This document shows, piece by piece, positions 1 through 11,689 of a stretch of 64,000 bases of DNA. Source of the DNA: Sesamum alatum (lineage: Eukaryota > Streptophyta > Magnoliopsida > Lamiales > Pedaliaceae); assembly GCA_034509735.1 (NCBI GenBank), contig JACGWO010000004.1, positions 16,597,395 to 16,661,394 of the forward strand, read 5' to 3'. A program made the position numbers and the translations under genes. The stretch's first letter is position 1; each line of letters opens with the position of its first letter. Under the pieces are notes generated by a model. It was not told the origin of the DNA and made no database searches. It saw only the letters and a list, made by a program, of their open reading frames with translations.

Positions 1-1150
1 TGTCCATTCGATATCTCTTTAGGACTTTCTCCATATACGAGTTTTGGGTGAGTCCTAACATCCTTTTAGATCTGTCCCTGACAATCTGGATGCCTAGGAT
101 GTAGGAGGCTTCACCCAATCCTTCATGGAAAACTGGGTTGACAACCATGCTTTTGTGTTTTCTAACATTCTAACGTCATTACCAATGAGCAGAATGTCAT
201 CTACATAAAGCACTAGGAACACTATTGAGCTCCCACTGACCTTCTTGTATACACAAGGATCAGATTCGTTTTTTATGAAGTCATAACCCCGTATTACTTC
301 ATCAAAGCGAATGTTCCAACTTCGGGAGGCTTGTTTGAGGCCATAGATGGACTTCTGGAGACAACAGACTTTTTGCTCTTCTCCAGTGACCGTGAAACCC
401 TGCGGCTGATCCATATAGATCTCTTCTTCAACGAAACCGTTGAGGAAGGCCGTTTTCACGTCCATCTGCCATATCTCATAGTCATACCATGCTGCTATGG
501 CGAGTAGAATCCGAATGGACTTAGCCATGGCTACTGGCGAGTAGGTATCCTCAAAATCGACCCCGGGTCGTTGAGTGTATCCCTTAGCTACAAGCCTAGC
601 CTTAAAGGTTGTGACTTCTCCATCAACGCCAAGTTTGCGCTTGTAGACCCACTTACAGCCAACTGGCTTAACACCTTTCGGTGGATCTACAAGACTCCAG
701 ACTTGGTTCTGGCTCATGGAGTCCATTTCGGCTTTCATGGCCTCAAGCCATTTCCCGGAGTTGATGTCAGACATCGCTTCTCCATAAGTCTTAGGATCGT
801 TATCCAAAAGATCGGTCGCACCTAGAAAGCCATATCTCATTGGAGGTCTGGACTCTCTAGTGGACCTACGGAGAACGGGAACGTCAGTGGTGACTGTGGG
901 CGCTGACTGTATCGGAGCCGGTGGTTCAGGAACCGGGGCTGGCTGTTCCTGAGGCTGTCCTTCATGCCTAGCATGTTGGACTTCTCGAGGTTGGTCAGCC
1001 CTTCGGCTGTTTATCCTGAATCCTCTAAGTGAGGGTTCCGCGGCCTCCTTTGATGACTGGATTCCATCACTTGATTCCTCAAGGATCAGCTCATCAGGTT
1101 GGATATCCTCCGGGAAGCCTTGCTCCAAGAACACTGCATTTCTTGAAACA
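1..1150 (-). pseudogene. E1 pol: reverse transcriptase part
   Basis: Reverse transcriptase of E1, which would copy the element RNA inside virus-like particles. An open frame of 346 codons runs 1134 to 94. Residues 1-105 are a proline-rich linker after integrase; RT starts near residue 130. Visible motifs are MDVKTAFLNG (first catalytic Asp, residue 225), the SIYGLKQASRSWN block (262-274) and the active site YVDD (residues 310-313, bases 196-207). The frame ends early because a base is lost in the KDLGEA region, giving a stop near 94; bases 1-93 still encode the next RT segment in another frame. RNase H is outside the window. The upstream end is cut by the solo LTR at 1151. Confidence 0.9.
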
Positions 1151-2169
1151 TGTTAGAATAGGTGACCATGTAAGCCAATTTTGGCGGGTATATGTAACCT
1201 ATGTCTAGACAATTATAGGTGTTTTGATAAATCATTAATGAATAAAGAAGTGAATTTTCATTTGGCATTACTTTGTTTGTGTTCACTTGCACCTATTTAT
1301 CCATATCTGTTCACTACGCAAACAAAGCCCACGGACTGAGAATCAATTTCGGGGACTGGGACTACGCTTGGAGGTAGGTCCATGGAATCAGTCTTCCCGA
1401 ATCAGTCCGGAAATCTCCAAGTCAAGGAATCCCGAAAATGGGTACCGGGATTCCATTTGAGACTTGCACTAAGCATCTGCTGTCGTGTTTCATCGACGGG
1501 TGACGAGGATCGTCTAAGCAGTGTTAGTGGGTTAGCATGCGAGGACGCAGCTGACTGAGGTGACTCGCGGGAACCGTCTTACGGAGGACCTTGAGTATGG
1601 TCTGCAAGGTATGACGAGTATTCCCGGTTCCAACGGTACAGGTCAAGTCCTTTGACTTGAGGAATTGCTGAGTTTACCTGTACATCAGGGCTGTATCTTA
1701 GGTATGGTGAGAGATTGCCAGAATTCTCTTTGGTAGTCATAAGCCATGTCTAGTGCAGTCCTGGTGTGCAAAAGTGACAGTAGTTTCCAAGAAAGGATCT
1801 GTCTCCTGTCAATAGGCTTTGACAGTTGAGTCTCATGTATACTCTAGGTCTTGTCCCTAAAACTGTGGCCACAGTGACTGAACAGAAGGGAAGGATTCCC
1901 TTGCGGCGTTTAGTGAGGACAGACCGACACTTGGGTCCAAAATGGGTACCTGCATTTTCCGTGCCCTAGACTCTAAGTGATGAGACCGAAGACAGAAGGA
2001 CAAGCGTACTGTTAGAGCCTAAATGTTCATCCCTGAATATTTCACCTAGTCTCTAGTGCCATGGACCGTTGCTAGATGGCCACCCATGGTAACGGACGGA
2101 TTCTAGGAATCCGACCAAGTCTAGCTGAATGGTGAACCTAAAGAGTCACACACTATCCACACACAATTA

Positions 2170-2375
2170 AATATTTAATTTGGAATTAAATATTGGAGTG
2201 AAGGAATGATTAAATTAGATTTAATCGGGACCTTTATTTTTCTTGGAGAAATAATTCTTTCTATTTGATAGAAGGAATTAAATTGATAAATTGGATTTAT
2301 CAAAAGGATTTATTTAATGGGCTTAAATAATTTATTTTAGCCTCTTGGAAATATTTAAATAGGTTTTAAATATTT
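2170..2375 (+). repeat. U3 hairpin string of LTR-A
   Basis: AT-rich block of consecutive inverted repeats. Arms AATATTTAATT (2170-2180) and its complement (2184-2194) flank TGG. Arms GATTAAAT (2208-2215) and 2219-2226 flank TAG. Arms TTGATAAAT (2283-2291) and 2295-2303 flank TGG. Two longer imperfect ones, around TTG near 2265 and TAGGT near 2355, complete the row. See the findings for the same design in other LTR families. Confidence 0.85.
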
Positions 2376-2435
2376 CCATTAAATTAAATTAAATCAACGG
2401 TTGAGATTAATGGGAGAGATGGATGGCTAGGATCG

Positions 2436-2552
2436 TTTTGACTAGGTCAAAACACTAGTTTGACTAGGACTTTGACTAGGTCAAAATCCTAGTCAAATTA
2501 GAGTTCTTAAAAGAGGAGTTTAAAGAGGATTAAAACTCCTCTTCTATATAAA
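2436..2552 (+). promoter_or_regulatory. LTR-A promoter: W-box array and TATA box
   Basis: 2436-2497 holds six TTGAC[CT] cores on both strands, partly as near-palindromes of the form TTTGACTAGGTCAAA. TTGAC[CT] is the W-box bound by plant WRKY factors. TATATAAA follows at 2545-2552, and a CT-rich tract near 2641-2662 lies just downstream of the expected start. The same arrangement recurs in the other A, A', E and F LTRs. That it confers stress-responsive transcription is an inference. Confidence 0.65.
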
Positions 2553-3133
2553 CCCCTAGCATCCTACAATTTACATGATGATGAATCTCCAACACACACA
2601 CTACTACACACACACACGGATCTCTCCCTCTCATCTCTCGTTCGCCTCTCTCTCTCTCTCCAAAGAAAATTATTTTCTTTGTTCTCTTGTTCTTGGAACA
2701 TTAGAACTTGATGAATCAATACCGTTAATTCATAACGTGTCGTTGATTCATCCACTCCAAAATATAAACTTGTTCGTTGCTAGCACGACGTGCAAGATAC
2801 GTGGGTGGATCGTGTGTCACGATTTGGAGGGTCTCAAGAACGAGATCTTGGTGCAAAACGGGGAACAACGCGTGTAGCCGTTGAAGACGAAAACGACAAC
2901 GGGTAGGTCTCGTTTATGTTTTTCGTCCTCTTTTATTTTCCAACCCTATGGCCTCCATGATTTATTTTATGTTATTCGTTCATGAGATACACCGAACGCC
3001 CGGGAAATTTCAAAGGCACACCCTTTGAAACGTGTTTTAATTTAAAAGCATGTTTAAATTCCGCATTTATTTTTTAATTATACCGCGCTTCCGCATTCGC
3101 GCTTTTTCCCGGGACGATCCACATAATCTTTCA

Positions 3134-3698
3134 AAACAAACACCTTTTGTTCCAAGGGGTCATAAAAGTAATAACCCGCAGTTTCTTTAGGGTATCCAAC
3201 GAACCTGCATAAACTAGACCTAGATTCTAACTTATCTCCCACTAACCTCTTGACGTATGCGGGGCTACCCCACACTTTCAAGTAGTTGTAGGATGCAGGC
3301 TTGCCGTGCCATATCTCATATGGCGTTTGGGTCAATGTACTAGTAGGCGCTAAATTCAACAATTTGGCCGCCGTTTCTAATGCATAGCCCCAAAACGATA
3401 AGGGCAATTTGGTAAAACTCATCATGGACCGAACCATGTCCAACAGGGTTCGATTCCTCCTTTCAGAGACACCATTTAACTGTGGTGTTCCCGGAGGTGT
3501 CCATTCTGATATTATACCATGTTCTTTTAGATAATCTAGGAACTCTGTACTAAGGTACTCACCGCCTCGGTCTGACCGTAGGACTTTAATTGTGCAGTTG
3601 GTTTGGTTCTCCACTTCAAGTCTGAATTCTTTAAACCTCTCAAGAGCTTCAGACTTGTACCTCATCAGGTAAACATAAACCATACCGTGAATGATCAT
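3134..3698 (-). pseudogene. E1 integrase catalytic core
   Basis: C-terminal two thirds of copia integrase, which joins element cDNA to host DNA. Seen on the minus strand are SDRGGEY (second catalytic Asp), the TPPGTPQLNGVSERRNRT block with the catalytic Glu, and the following KVWGSPAYVKRL and GYPKETAGYYFYDP segments. A one-base shift near 3680 separates it from the upstream frame that carries HTDVCGPL and TFTDDHSRYG. The downstream end runs into the solo LTR at 3133, so the last codons of the open frame are LTR sequence. Confidence 0.88.
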
Positions 3699-4647
3699 CG
3701 GTGAAGGTTATGAAGTAGGAGAACCCACCTCGGGCCTGCGTCCTTAGTGGTCCACATACGTCTGTATGGACCAAGTCCAACAGACCTGTGGCAAGCCTAC
3801 TTTGTCCTACAAAGGGCTTCTTGGTCATTTTCCCTCTTAGACAGGACTCACAAGTTGGTACATCGCTCAAGTCCCCAACCTCTAGGTTCTTTGAGTCTAC
3901 CAACCTTTTCATCCTATCTTGGGATATGTGACCTAGCGTAGCGTGCCACAGACGTGCGTTCCCGTTATTATCTAATTTTCGTTTGTGTTGTGCATTGAGG
4001 ACGAAATTCGTTTGTTGCAAGATATAGAGTCCGTTATGCAATGTACCAAGTAGATGAGCAATTCCACACCTCATCAAATAAAAGTAATTTTTATTGATTC
4101 TAAACTCATAACCACTATTGTCCAACAATGGAATGGAAATGATGTTTTTAATCATACTGGGTACAAAATAAACTTGCTCTAAATCTATGCTAATACTATC
4201 ACTAATCACTAGAGTGGCGGATCCTACTGCTTCTGCCGAGATGGCCTTGCCATTCCCAAGCTTTAGGATCATGTCCCCGCTACCCAGTTTTCTGCTTCTT
4301 TTTAACACCTGCAAGTCATTGCAAATGTGAGCTCCACAGCCGGTATCTAATACCCAAGAGGCAGAACTAGTGACCATATTAACCTCAATCACATATATAC
4401 CTTGGTTCGAGAAGAGTTTGGGGCACTCTCTCTTCCAATGCCCTTTCTCACGGCAGTTGATACATATGTCATATGCCTTTGACTGTTGTTTGGAGACAAC
4501 CTTTCCCTTTCCTTTGCCTTTCCCCTCTTTAGCAATGGGAACACTCTTAGTGTTCGTAGCTGCTTTGACGGCCTTTCCCTTCCCCTTCTTCTTTTTTCCA
4601 ACGTCCGGCACCCTTGCCTTTCGTATTAGAAGTCGAAGCACCTCCAA
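3649..4647 (-). pseudogene. E1 zinc knuckle, protease and integrase N-terminus
   Basis: An open frame of 332 codons. It begins in a Lys/Gly-rich stretch, then the Gag zinc knuckle CINCREKGHWKREC (CCHC), which binds RNA for packaging. The aspartic protease follows with active site DTG in WVLDTGCGAH, then the GAG-pre-integrase region ending in the HHCC zinc module (H in LWHATLGHIS, C in CESCLRGK), then the first integrase catalytic Asp in HTDVCGPL. The frame shifts near 3680 into the core domain. Upstream, a shift in an A-run near 4590 separates it from gag. Confidence 0.9.
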
Positions 4648-5264
4648 ACAATACCGAAGGCGTGGACTTCTTAGTCGTTGCCTCGTATTGCACCAACATA
4701 TTGATCAATTCATGAATGCCCTTCTCAAGTGCGTTCATGTTGTAGTTGACGATAAATTGGTCAAAGGAGGGTGGGAGTGACTGAAGGATCACATCTATGT
4801 ACGTTTCATTATCGAGACCTGCCTTTAGATCCTCGAGCTTTTCCACCAGGGTAAGCATTTTAACCCCGTGCTCTTGTACAGAGGATCCTTCTGTCATTTT
4901 TCGTTCCGAAGAACGCCTTGGTCGCGACATACCTAGTATGCCGGTCTGGGACTGCATAGCAATCCTTAAGGCGAGCCATAATGGAAGGGACATCGTCTAG
5001 CCTTTCATATTGCTTCTGAATCTCATTGGTCATCGAAGCAAGTATGATGCTACGGACCATCCGGTTATCCTTATGCCAAGTCTCGAACGTCTCACGTTCT
5101 TCTGGCGTGGATCCTTCCGGTAAGGTCCTAGGGAGAGGCTCGTCCATGACGTAGCCTTGGTTCTCGTAATCTAGGACTATCCTGAGATTGCGCAACCAGT
5201 CGTTGTAGTTTGTTCCATTGAATTTGTTTGTCTCAAGAATGGTGGAAAGTGGGTTCTTAAACAT
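4547..5264 (-). pseudogene. E1 gag
   Basis: Gag of E1, the particle-forming protein. The start is the ATG at 5264, matching the start of the E2 gag; the protein opens MFKNPLSTILETNKFNGT, typical of the UBN2-type copia Gag with NYNDWLRNLR. Two overlapping frames (4860-5264 and 4547-4993) show a frameshift near 4900, where GTKMTEGSS should read through. A second shift in the Lys/Gly-rich tail (about 4590) leads to the zinc knuckle. Confidence 0.88.
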
Positions 5265-6787
5265 TTTAAAATCTACATTTTAGAAAACAACGCGCGATCA
5301 ACAGAAAATAAAAGACGGTGGTTTGATAAAATAATTAAATGCATGGACTTTAGTCATTTAATCCTCCCACTATTTATACGAAAACACGGTACTCTCAAAC
5401 GTGATTTTCGGGAAATCCTTTCCAAGTGGGCTTGGGATCCACAGTGATTTTTCTCATACCCCGCTTTTACGATTCGCATGGAAAAGATCCTGTGGGAGGT
5501 ATTCTATACCATTCTCGTTCTACGAGATTCCCAAGATTATTGCCTCGCCTTTCACATGATCCCGAGGACTCCAAGCGAATCATGTTAATTGGGCGTTAGA
5601 CCCAACCCAATCGACCGAGCCACGGACCCACTGGTACCCTCACGACTCGTGAGACAGGTAGCAGCAGCCCGTTTTTCGTTCATGACATAATGCAGCTTCC
5701 TTTAAGTACAATAACGTGCCACGACTCGTGAGACCACGCTATTGACCCAAAGCAGCTTCCTCACTATGCCATGGATTGGAAGGCATGGACAAACTCCTAG
5801 AGTTCATGTCCACTTTGTCTGGGGTCTAATATTTTGACATTGGTCCAACCAATGTGAGAGTAAGAAATGACCGAGATCTCAAATAAATAAATATCTACAC
5901 ATACATCCATAATGCGTAAATAAAACCATCCACAACAGTTATACGATAAATAAACAACCCATTTATCCATCATCATAACCACATGCAAAATTAAAGCCTA
6001 GCACGCCCCTGTTGGATGATCACGAGCCCGAATCCTATGCGACCCACTGAGCCCGCAGTGGATCTATGGTCAATCTAGGGTTGGTCCTATACTATTACAT
6101 TAATAGTAACCCAATCATCATGCTGATGGGCCTTGGTCTCTTTTTTCTCTTTCTTTACTTCATGGAAAACTCCAAGGGACCTCCCGTCTGGGCTCTCCAT
6201 GTGGTCCTTCCTTCTTCTCCACCAATTACAAAAATAGAAACCTCACTCCTAGTCTACTCTCATTACATATTAAAAAATAGAAACCCCAGCGAAAACCCGG
6301 GGGGAGTACATAAGGAGGGAGGTAGAATGCCTTATTATTCCAAGGCAACTAGAAAGAGAGAAGGAGAAAGCAGTAAAAGAGGCACACAGGCCCAACAGAA
6401 AATAAACCATACATCCGGTCTAGGGCTCGCGATCATCCATTTCCATCCAACATACATAATCACATGATCCAATTATGTATTTACAATATACCAACAACAT
6501 ATGATTTCCAATCATAAATATCCAAAATAATAAATGAATATGTGCACAACGTGTGAAAAAAAAAACACAAATATTGGTAATATTATTTTCTCGTTTTAGG
6601 AAAACCTTTCCTCATTATTTTAAGTAAAATAACCCCGAGATTCCAAATCCAATTTATTTTACTCCTAAAATAATGTCTTTAGAAAAATAGGCATAATTGA
6701 ACCAAAAACGATTTTTCAAAATTAATTCAAACTTAAAACTGAAAATAATTAAAAAATAAAAGAAAAACACTGCTAGGGTTTTGAAAC
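5265..6787 (-). other. E1 leader (5' untranslated region), AT-rich part
   Basis: Non-coding leader between gag and the lost primer site, about 1.5 kb here. It matches 50733-52255 of E2 closely. It contains two copies of the palindromic motif CACGACTCGTGAGAC (near 5640 and 5719), which also occurs in other leaders in the window, and poly-A-rich stretches. Short open frames on either strand are not conserved between copies. Confidence 0.8.
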
Positions 6788-6997
6788 CCTAGCAGCAGTA
6801 GCCGCCGCCGCCGCCGCCGCCGGCAGCGGCCCGCCGGCACGCGCACAGGCGCTGCCTGGCCGGGCGCGCCTGGCCAGGCGCTCGCGCGTAGACTCCTCCG
6901 TCTGCGTGCGCGCGCGCCTGGCGGCGCTGCCCAGAGCCCGTCCGCCCGCGGACTCGCAGGCGCGCAGCTTTGCGCGCGCGCGGGCGCATCTTCAATC
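6788..6997. repeat. GC-rich hairpin island in the E1 leader
   Basis: About 210 bp of almost pure G+C with many CpGs, in sharp contrast to the AT-rich leader. It starts with a GCC-triplet run (6800-6822) and contains inverted repeats such as GCGCCTGGCCAGGCGC and the pair GCGCGTAGAC (6884-6893) / GTCTGCGTGC (6900-6909) around TCCTCC. It is homologous in position and motif to 52258-52852. Confidence 0.8.
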
Positions 6998-7011
6998 TCT
7001 TCAAGACTTTC

Positions 7012-8400
7012 TCAAGGATGGGAACCGACGCCCAATTCCATACCCTAGACTAAGACCGGGAGACGGTAGACGGAAGGATCTAACCCGTACGGAATCGGCG
7101 CCTAAATGTTCACGCCAATTCACCTAGTCTCTAGTGCCATGGACCGTTGCTAGACGGCCACCCATGGTAACGGGCCCTTGTGGGACACGGGCCCAAGTCT
7201 AGCTGAGGGTGAACCTAAAGGGTCACACACAAATCACCGAGGAGGTTGAGAGATCGACTTGGAGTCAATCTCGAAGGATAAAATAAGTAATTGGATTACT
7301 TAAGGAAAAGTCCATTGGATGAATGGGCCGATATTGTATCGGACTTTCATTTAATCGGTAAATTGGATTTTCGATTAAATATGGAAAGTTGAGATGTTGA
7401 GACGTTGGATCTTTTAATTGGATTAAAAGATCAACGGGAATAATTTAAGTGGACATTAAATTGGATTTAATATTGGGTTCGTCGTAATTGGATTACGATA
7501 AAACCCGGTCCGTTAAATTATACCCGAGAGGAGAAATAATTTCTAATTTGGAATGGGAAGAAGTTGGACTTCTTTCCTTAATTAAACATGGCCGACACGC
7601 TCCCTTGGAGGAAGCAAAATCAGCCATGTTTCATGCTAGGTGGTATGTTGACTTATCTCTTTTGGAAAGAGACAAATCAACTCCAATCAAGCTCTTCCCT
7701 TTTGGTATGATTTGATCATACCATAAATTTTGGTAGCCTTGATTGAAGAATTGATGGTGATTGATTGGAATGAATCTAGACATCCTTGGATGAACCTAGA
7801 CACATTCCAATAATCACATTAATTATGTATATATATTAGAATATACAACACCAAGCATAAGTGATCCATTATTCATCTTTTTCTAGGAAAAAGAGAAGAC
7901 AAAAATCCTCTCCTCTCTCTCAATTTTCGTGCTCTCTCCCTCTCTTACACTTGTGTTCTTCACTTGATTTTGAATCAAGAAGAAGAACAAAGTAAGTTTA
8001 AGAGAACACTAATTCATAATGTTCTTCTCTTAAACCGATTCCTTCCTAAACCCGTTCTTTTCTAGCAAGAAGAACGTGTGTTTCTTCCGGTATGGTGTGG
8101 ATCACCTTTGGAGAATCCATACGTTTGGATTTCGTGAGCATTCCAGAGAAGGAACAACGCTAGTAGCCGGGAGCATACGCTAAACAATCAAAGGTAACGG
8201 TTTATTACGCTTTGATTGATTTCATTTATATATCTATGCCTTGTGTGTTTAAATATATGTTTTAATATTTACACATCCTACATCGAACGCCCGGTTGAGC
8301 ACCCAAGGGTACACCCTTGGGATTCGCGTATTTTGAATTTGATTTAAATTTACGCACTTTCCACGCTTTCTCGCTTCCGGGCGGATCCCCTTGTCCTTCA
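7012..8400 (+). mobile_element. LTR-B fragment, 5' end missing
   Basis: Matches the forward LTR-B at 14717 from position 15542 onward and ends in the correct LTR-B terminus (TTGTCCTTCA). About 830 bp of the U3 start is missing; the fragment abuts the E1 leader after 6997. It holds a clean U3 hairpin string (about 7251-7500), including an 11-bp perfect pair GATCTTTTAAT / ATTAAAAGATC around TGG. Directly after its last base the gag reading of E3 begins, so this LTR was inserted in E3 gag. Confidence 0.85.
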
Positions 8401-9462
8401 GACCTTACCGGGAGGATCCACGCAAGAAGAACGTGAGACGTTCGAGATTTGGCATAAGGATAACCGGAAGGTCCGTAGCATCATACTTGCCTCTATGACG
8501 AATGAGATTCAGAAGCAGTATGAAAGGCTAGACGATGTCCCTTCCGTTATGGCTCGCCTGAAGGATTGCTATGCAGTCCTGGACCGGCATACTAGGTATG
8601 TCGCGACGAAGGCGTTCTTTGGAACTAAAATGACCGAAGGATCCTCTGTACAAGAGCTCGGGGTTAAAATGCTTACCCTGGTGGAAAAGCTCGAGGACCT
8701 AAAGGTAGGCCTCGATAATGAGACGTACATAGATGTGATCCTTCAGTCTCTCCCACCCTCCTTCGACCAATTTATTGTTAACTACAACATGAACACACTT
8801 GAGAAGGGTAATCATGAGTTAATCAATATGTTGATGTAATGCGAGGCAACGACCCAAAAGTCCACGCCGTTGGCACTGTTTGGAGACTTCGACTTCCAAG
8901 ACGAAAGGCAAGGGTGTCGAGGGCATATGAAATATGTATCAATTACCGTGAGAAAGGGCATTAGAAGAGGGAGTGCCCCAAACTCCTCTGGAACCAAGGT
9001 ATCTTTGTGATTGAGGTTAATATAGTTACTAACTCTGCCTCTTGGGTATTAGATACCGGCTGTGGAGCTCACATTTGCAATGATTTGTAGGTGCTGAAAA
9101 GAAGCAGAAAACTGGGTAGCGGGGATATGATCCTGAAGCTTGGGAATGGCAAGGCCATCTCGGCAGAAGCAGTAGGATCTGCCACTCTAGTAGTTAGCTC
9201 AACACAAACGTAAAATAGATAACAACAGGAATGCACGACTGTGGTACGCTAGGCTAGGTCACATATCCCAAGGCAGGATGAAGAAATTGGTAGACTCAAA
9301 GAACCTAGAGGTAGGGGACTTGAGTGAGCTACCAACTTGTGAATCCTGTCTAAGAGGGAAAATGACCAAGAAGCCCTTTGTAGGACAAAGCAGGCTTGCC
9401 ACAGGTCTGTTGGACTTGGTCCATACAGACGTATGTGGACCACTAAGGACTCAGGCCCGAGG
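8401..9462 (+). pseudogene. E3: copia gag-protease-integrase fragment
   Basis: Plus-strand copia coding remnant, first part. Gag is open from 8401 to a stop at 8837 (motif RLKDCYAVLDRHTRYVATK), its N-terminus cut off by the LTR-B. The zinc knuckle near 8937 is damaged: the second Cys is Tyr and a stop follows GH. The protease DTG motif is near 9055. About 300 bp are deleted at about 9195, and the GAG-pre-integrase zinc module resumes (CESCLRGK near 9345) up to HTDVCGPL. It is interrupted at 9463 by a reversed LTR-B. Confidence 0.88.
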
Positions 9463-11689
9463 TGAAGGACAAGTGGATCCGCCCGGGAGCGCGAGCGGAA
9501 GCGAGAAAAAGTGCGTAAATTTAAATCAAATGTAATTTAAAATACGAATCCCAGGGGTTGTGCCCTTGGGTGCTCAACCGGGCGTTCGATGTAGGATGTG
9601 TAAATATTGGAAATGAATATTAAACACATAGGGCATAGATAAATATATATAGTCAATTAAAGCGTAATAAACCGTTACCTTTGATTGTTTCGCGTATGCT
9701 CCCGGCTACTTGCGTTGTTCCTTCTCCAGAATGCTCATGAAATCCAAACGTCTGGATTCTCCAGAGGTGATCCACACCACACCGTAAGAAACACACGTTC
9801 TTCTTGCTAGAAAAGAACGGGTTTAAGAAGGAATCGATTTAAGAGAAGAACACTATGAATTAGTGCTCTCTTAAACTTACTTTGTTCTTCTTCTTCTTGA
9901 TCCAAAATCAAGTGAAGAACACAAGTGTAGGAGAAGGAGAGAGGGCCAAGAGTTTAGAGAGAGGAGAGGGATTTTGTCTTCTCTTTTTCCTAGAAAAAGA
10001 TGAATAATGAATCACTTATGCTTGGTGTTGTATATTCTAATATATATACATAATTAATGTGATTATTGGAATGTGTCTAGGTTCATACAAGGATGTCTAG
10101 ATTCATTCCAATCAATCACCATCAATCCTTCAATCAAGCCTACCAAAATTTATGGTATGATCAAATCATACCAAAAGGGAAGAGCTTGATTGGAGTTGAT
10201 TTGTCTCTTTCCAAAAGAGATAAGTCAACATACCACCTAGCATGAAACATGGCTGATTTTGCTTCCTCCAAGGGAGCATGTTGGCTATGTTTAATTAAGG
10301 AAAGAAGTCCAACTTCTTCCTATTCCAAAATAGGAATTATTTCTCCTCTCGGGTATAATTTAACGGACCGGGTTTTATCGTAATCCAATTACGACGAAAC
10401 CAACATTAAATCTAATTTAATGTCCATTTAAATTATTCCCATTGATCTTTTAATCCAATTAAAAGATCCAACGTCTCAACGTCTCAACTTTCCATATTTA
10501 ATCGAAAATTCAATTTACCGATTAAATGAAAGCCCGATACAATATCGGCCCGTCCATCCAATGGACTTTCCCTTAAGTAATCCAATTACTTATTTTATCC
10601 TTCGAGATTGACTCCAAGTCGATCTCTCAACCTCCTCGGTGATTTGTGTGTGACCCTTTAGGTTCACCCTCAGGTAGACTTGGGCCCGTGTCCCACAAGG
10701 GCCTGTTACCATGGGTGGCCGTCTAGCAACGGTCCATGGCACTAGAGACTAGGTGAATTGGCGTGAACATTTAGGCGCCGATTCCGTTCGGGTACAATCC
10801 TTCCGTCTACCGTCTCCCGGCCTTAGTCTAGGGTATGGGATTGGGCGTCGGTTCCCATCCTTGACTAGGCATCTATGCTTAATACTCGACACTACGTATG
10901 CTTCATTCCATCGACACAGGAAATCATTCCCTGTTCGACCAACCACTGTGGCCACAACTTCAAACAGCATGAACGTATCTCCGAGCGCATAGGAGATACC
11001 TCTGTCACATGTTGACAGGGGACGGATCCTCTTCTTGGAATCCACCGTCCTTGCTACACATTCCGACTGCACTGGACAAAGCTTATGATGATCATCTTAC
11101 AGAATGATCACCTCTCGCCAGATCCAAGATACAGCCGTCATGTGCACGCGACTGCCATGATCCCTCAAGTCTGAGGATTACTCCCGTACTATCGGAACCG
11201 GGGAAAACCAATCATACCGACCAAGCCTCCAAGGCTTCCACATGATGATCCCCGCGAGTCAGTCCAGTCGGCTCGACTCCAGTCGACCAACCTATCAAGA
11301 TCGTGTAGGCGTCCCACACCTGTCGCCGATGAAACATAGCATTTATCCAATGAACACGACTCTTGACGCAAGTCTCAATAGGACTCTCGATGCCCTGTCT
11401 CGAGGTCCTCGACTTGGAACGTTTCAGACCTAACTCTTAATTAGTTGGTTCCATGACCACCATCCGATGCGTGGCCCAATTGCACGAGTTGTTATCCATG
11501 GTCTGTGGGCTTTGTTGCGATATAAGTAAAACACTGTTTTAACAAATGTAAGATGAGCACAATAAAGAAGGTACCATTGGTGACGAACACTCATCGTAGT
11601 CATCACATAATAATATTACATTTACATCAAGTCGTCAGATAGGTTACAAATCGCCAAACCTATTGGCTTTCTGGTCACCTATTCTAACA
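9463..11689 (-). mobile_element. Solo LTR-B, reversed, inside E3 integrase
   Basis: A full-length LTR-B (2227 bp) in reverse, from TGAAGGACAAG to CTATTCTAACA. E3 integrase reads up to its left end and resumes at its right end at the same codon region. The flanking five bases are CGAGG (9458-9462) and CAAGT (11690-11694), a decayed duplication with three of five matches. No internal region accompanies it, so it is a solo LTR. Confidence 0.88.

Larger units (their letters stand above)
1151..3133 (+). mobile_element. Solo LTR-A inserted in E1 pol
   Basis: A 1983-bp LTR with TG...CA ends (TGTTAGAATAGG to ATCTTTCA). It is flanked on both sides by the same five bases, AAACA (1146-1150 and 3134-3138). 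Removing the LTR and one AAACA rejoins E1 where the uninterrupted copy at about 48600 reads straight through. No primer site follows it and no polypurine tract precedes it, so it is a solo LTR left by LTR-LTR recombination. It carries U3 palindromes (2170-2375), a W-box array and a TATA box. Confidence 0.95.
1..7011 (-). mobile_element. E1: truncated Ty1/copia element, minus strand
   Basis: Minus-strand copia retrotransposon whose 3' end lies left of the window and whose 5' LTR has been lost. Reading right to left it holds a GC-rich leader, gag, zinc knuckle, protease, integrase and RT, in the same order and with close similarity to the complete element at 44668-55065. A solo LTR (1151-3133) splits the integrase-RT linker. 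The right end is lost in the leader just after a GC-rich block, where an unrelated LTR-B fragment begins. The domain order Gag-PR-INT-RT defines Ty1/copia; the long LTRs of its relatives suggest the Tork/Angela group, which is an inference. Confidence 0.9.

Noticed and set aside
3747..3941. 64-codon plus-strand frame recurring at 9249, 32116 and 49215
   Set aside because: It is the antisense shadow of the conserved copia integrase zinc-module region, present wherever that region is present.
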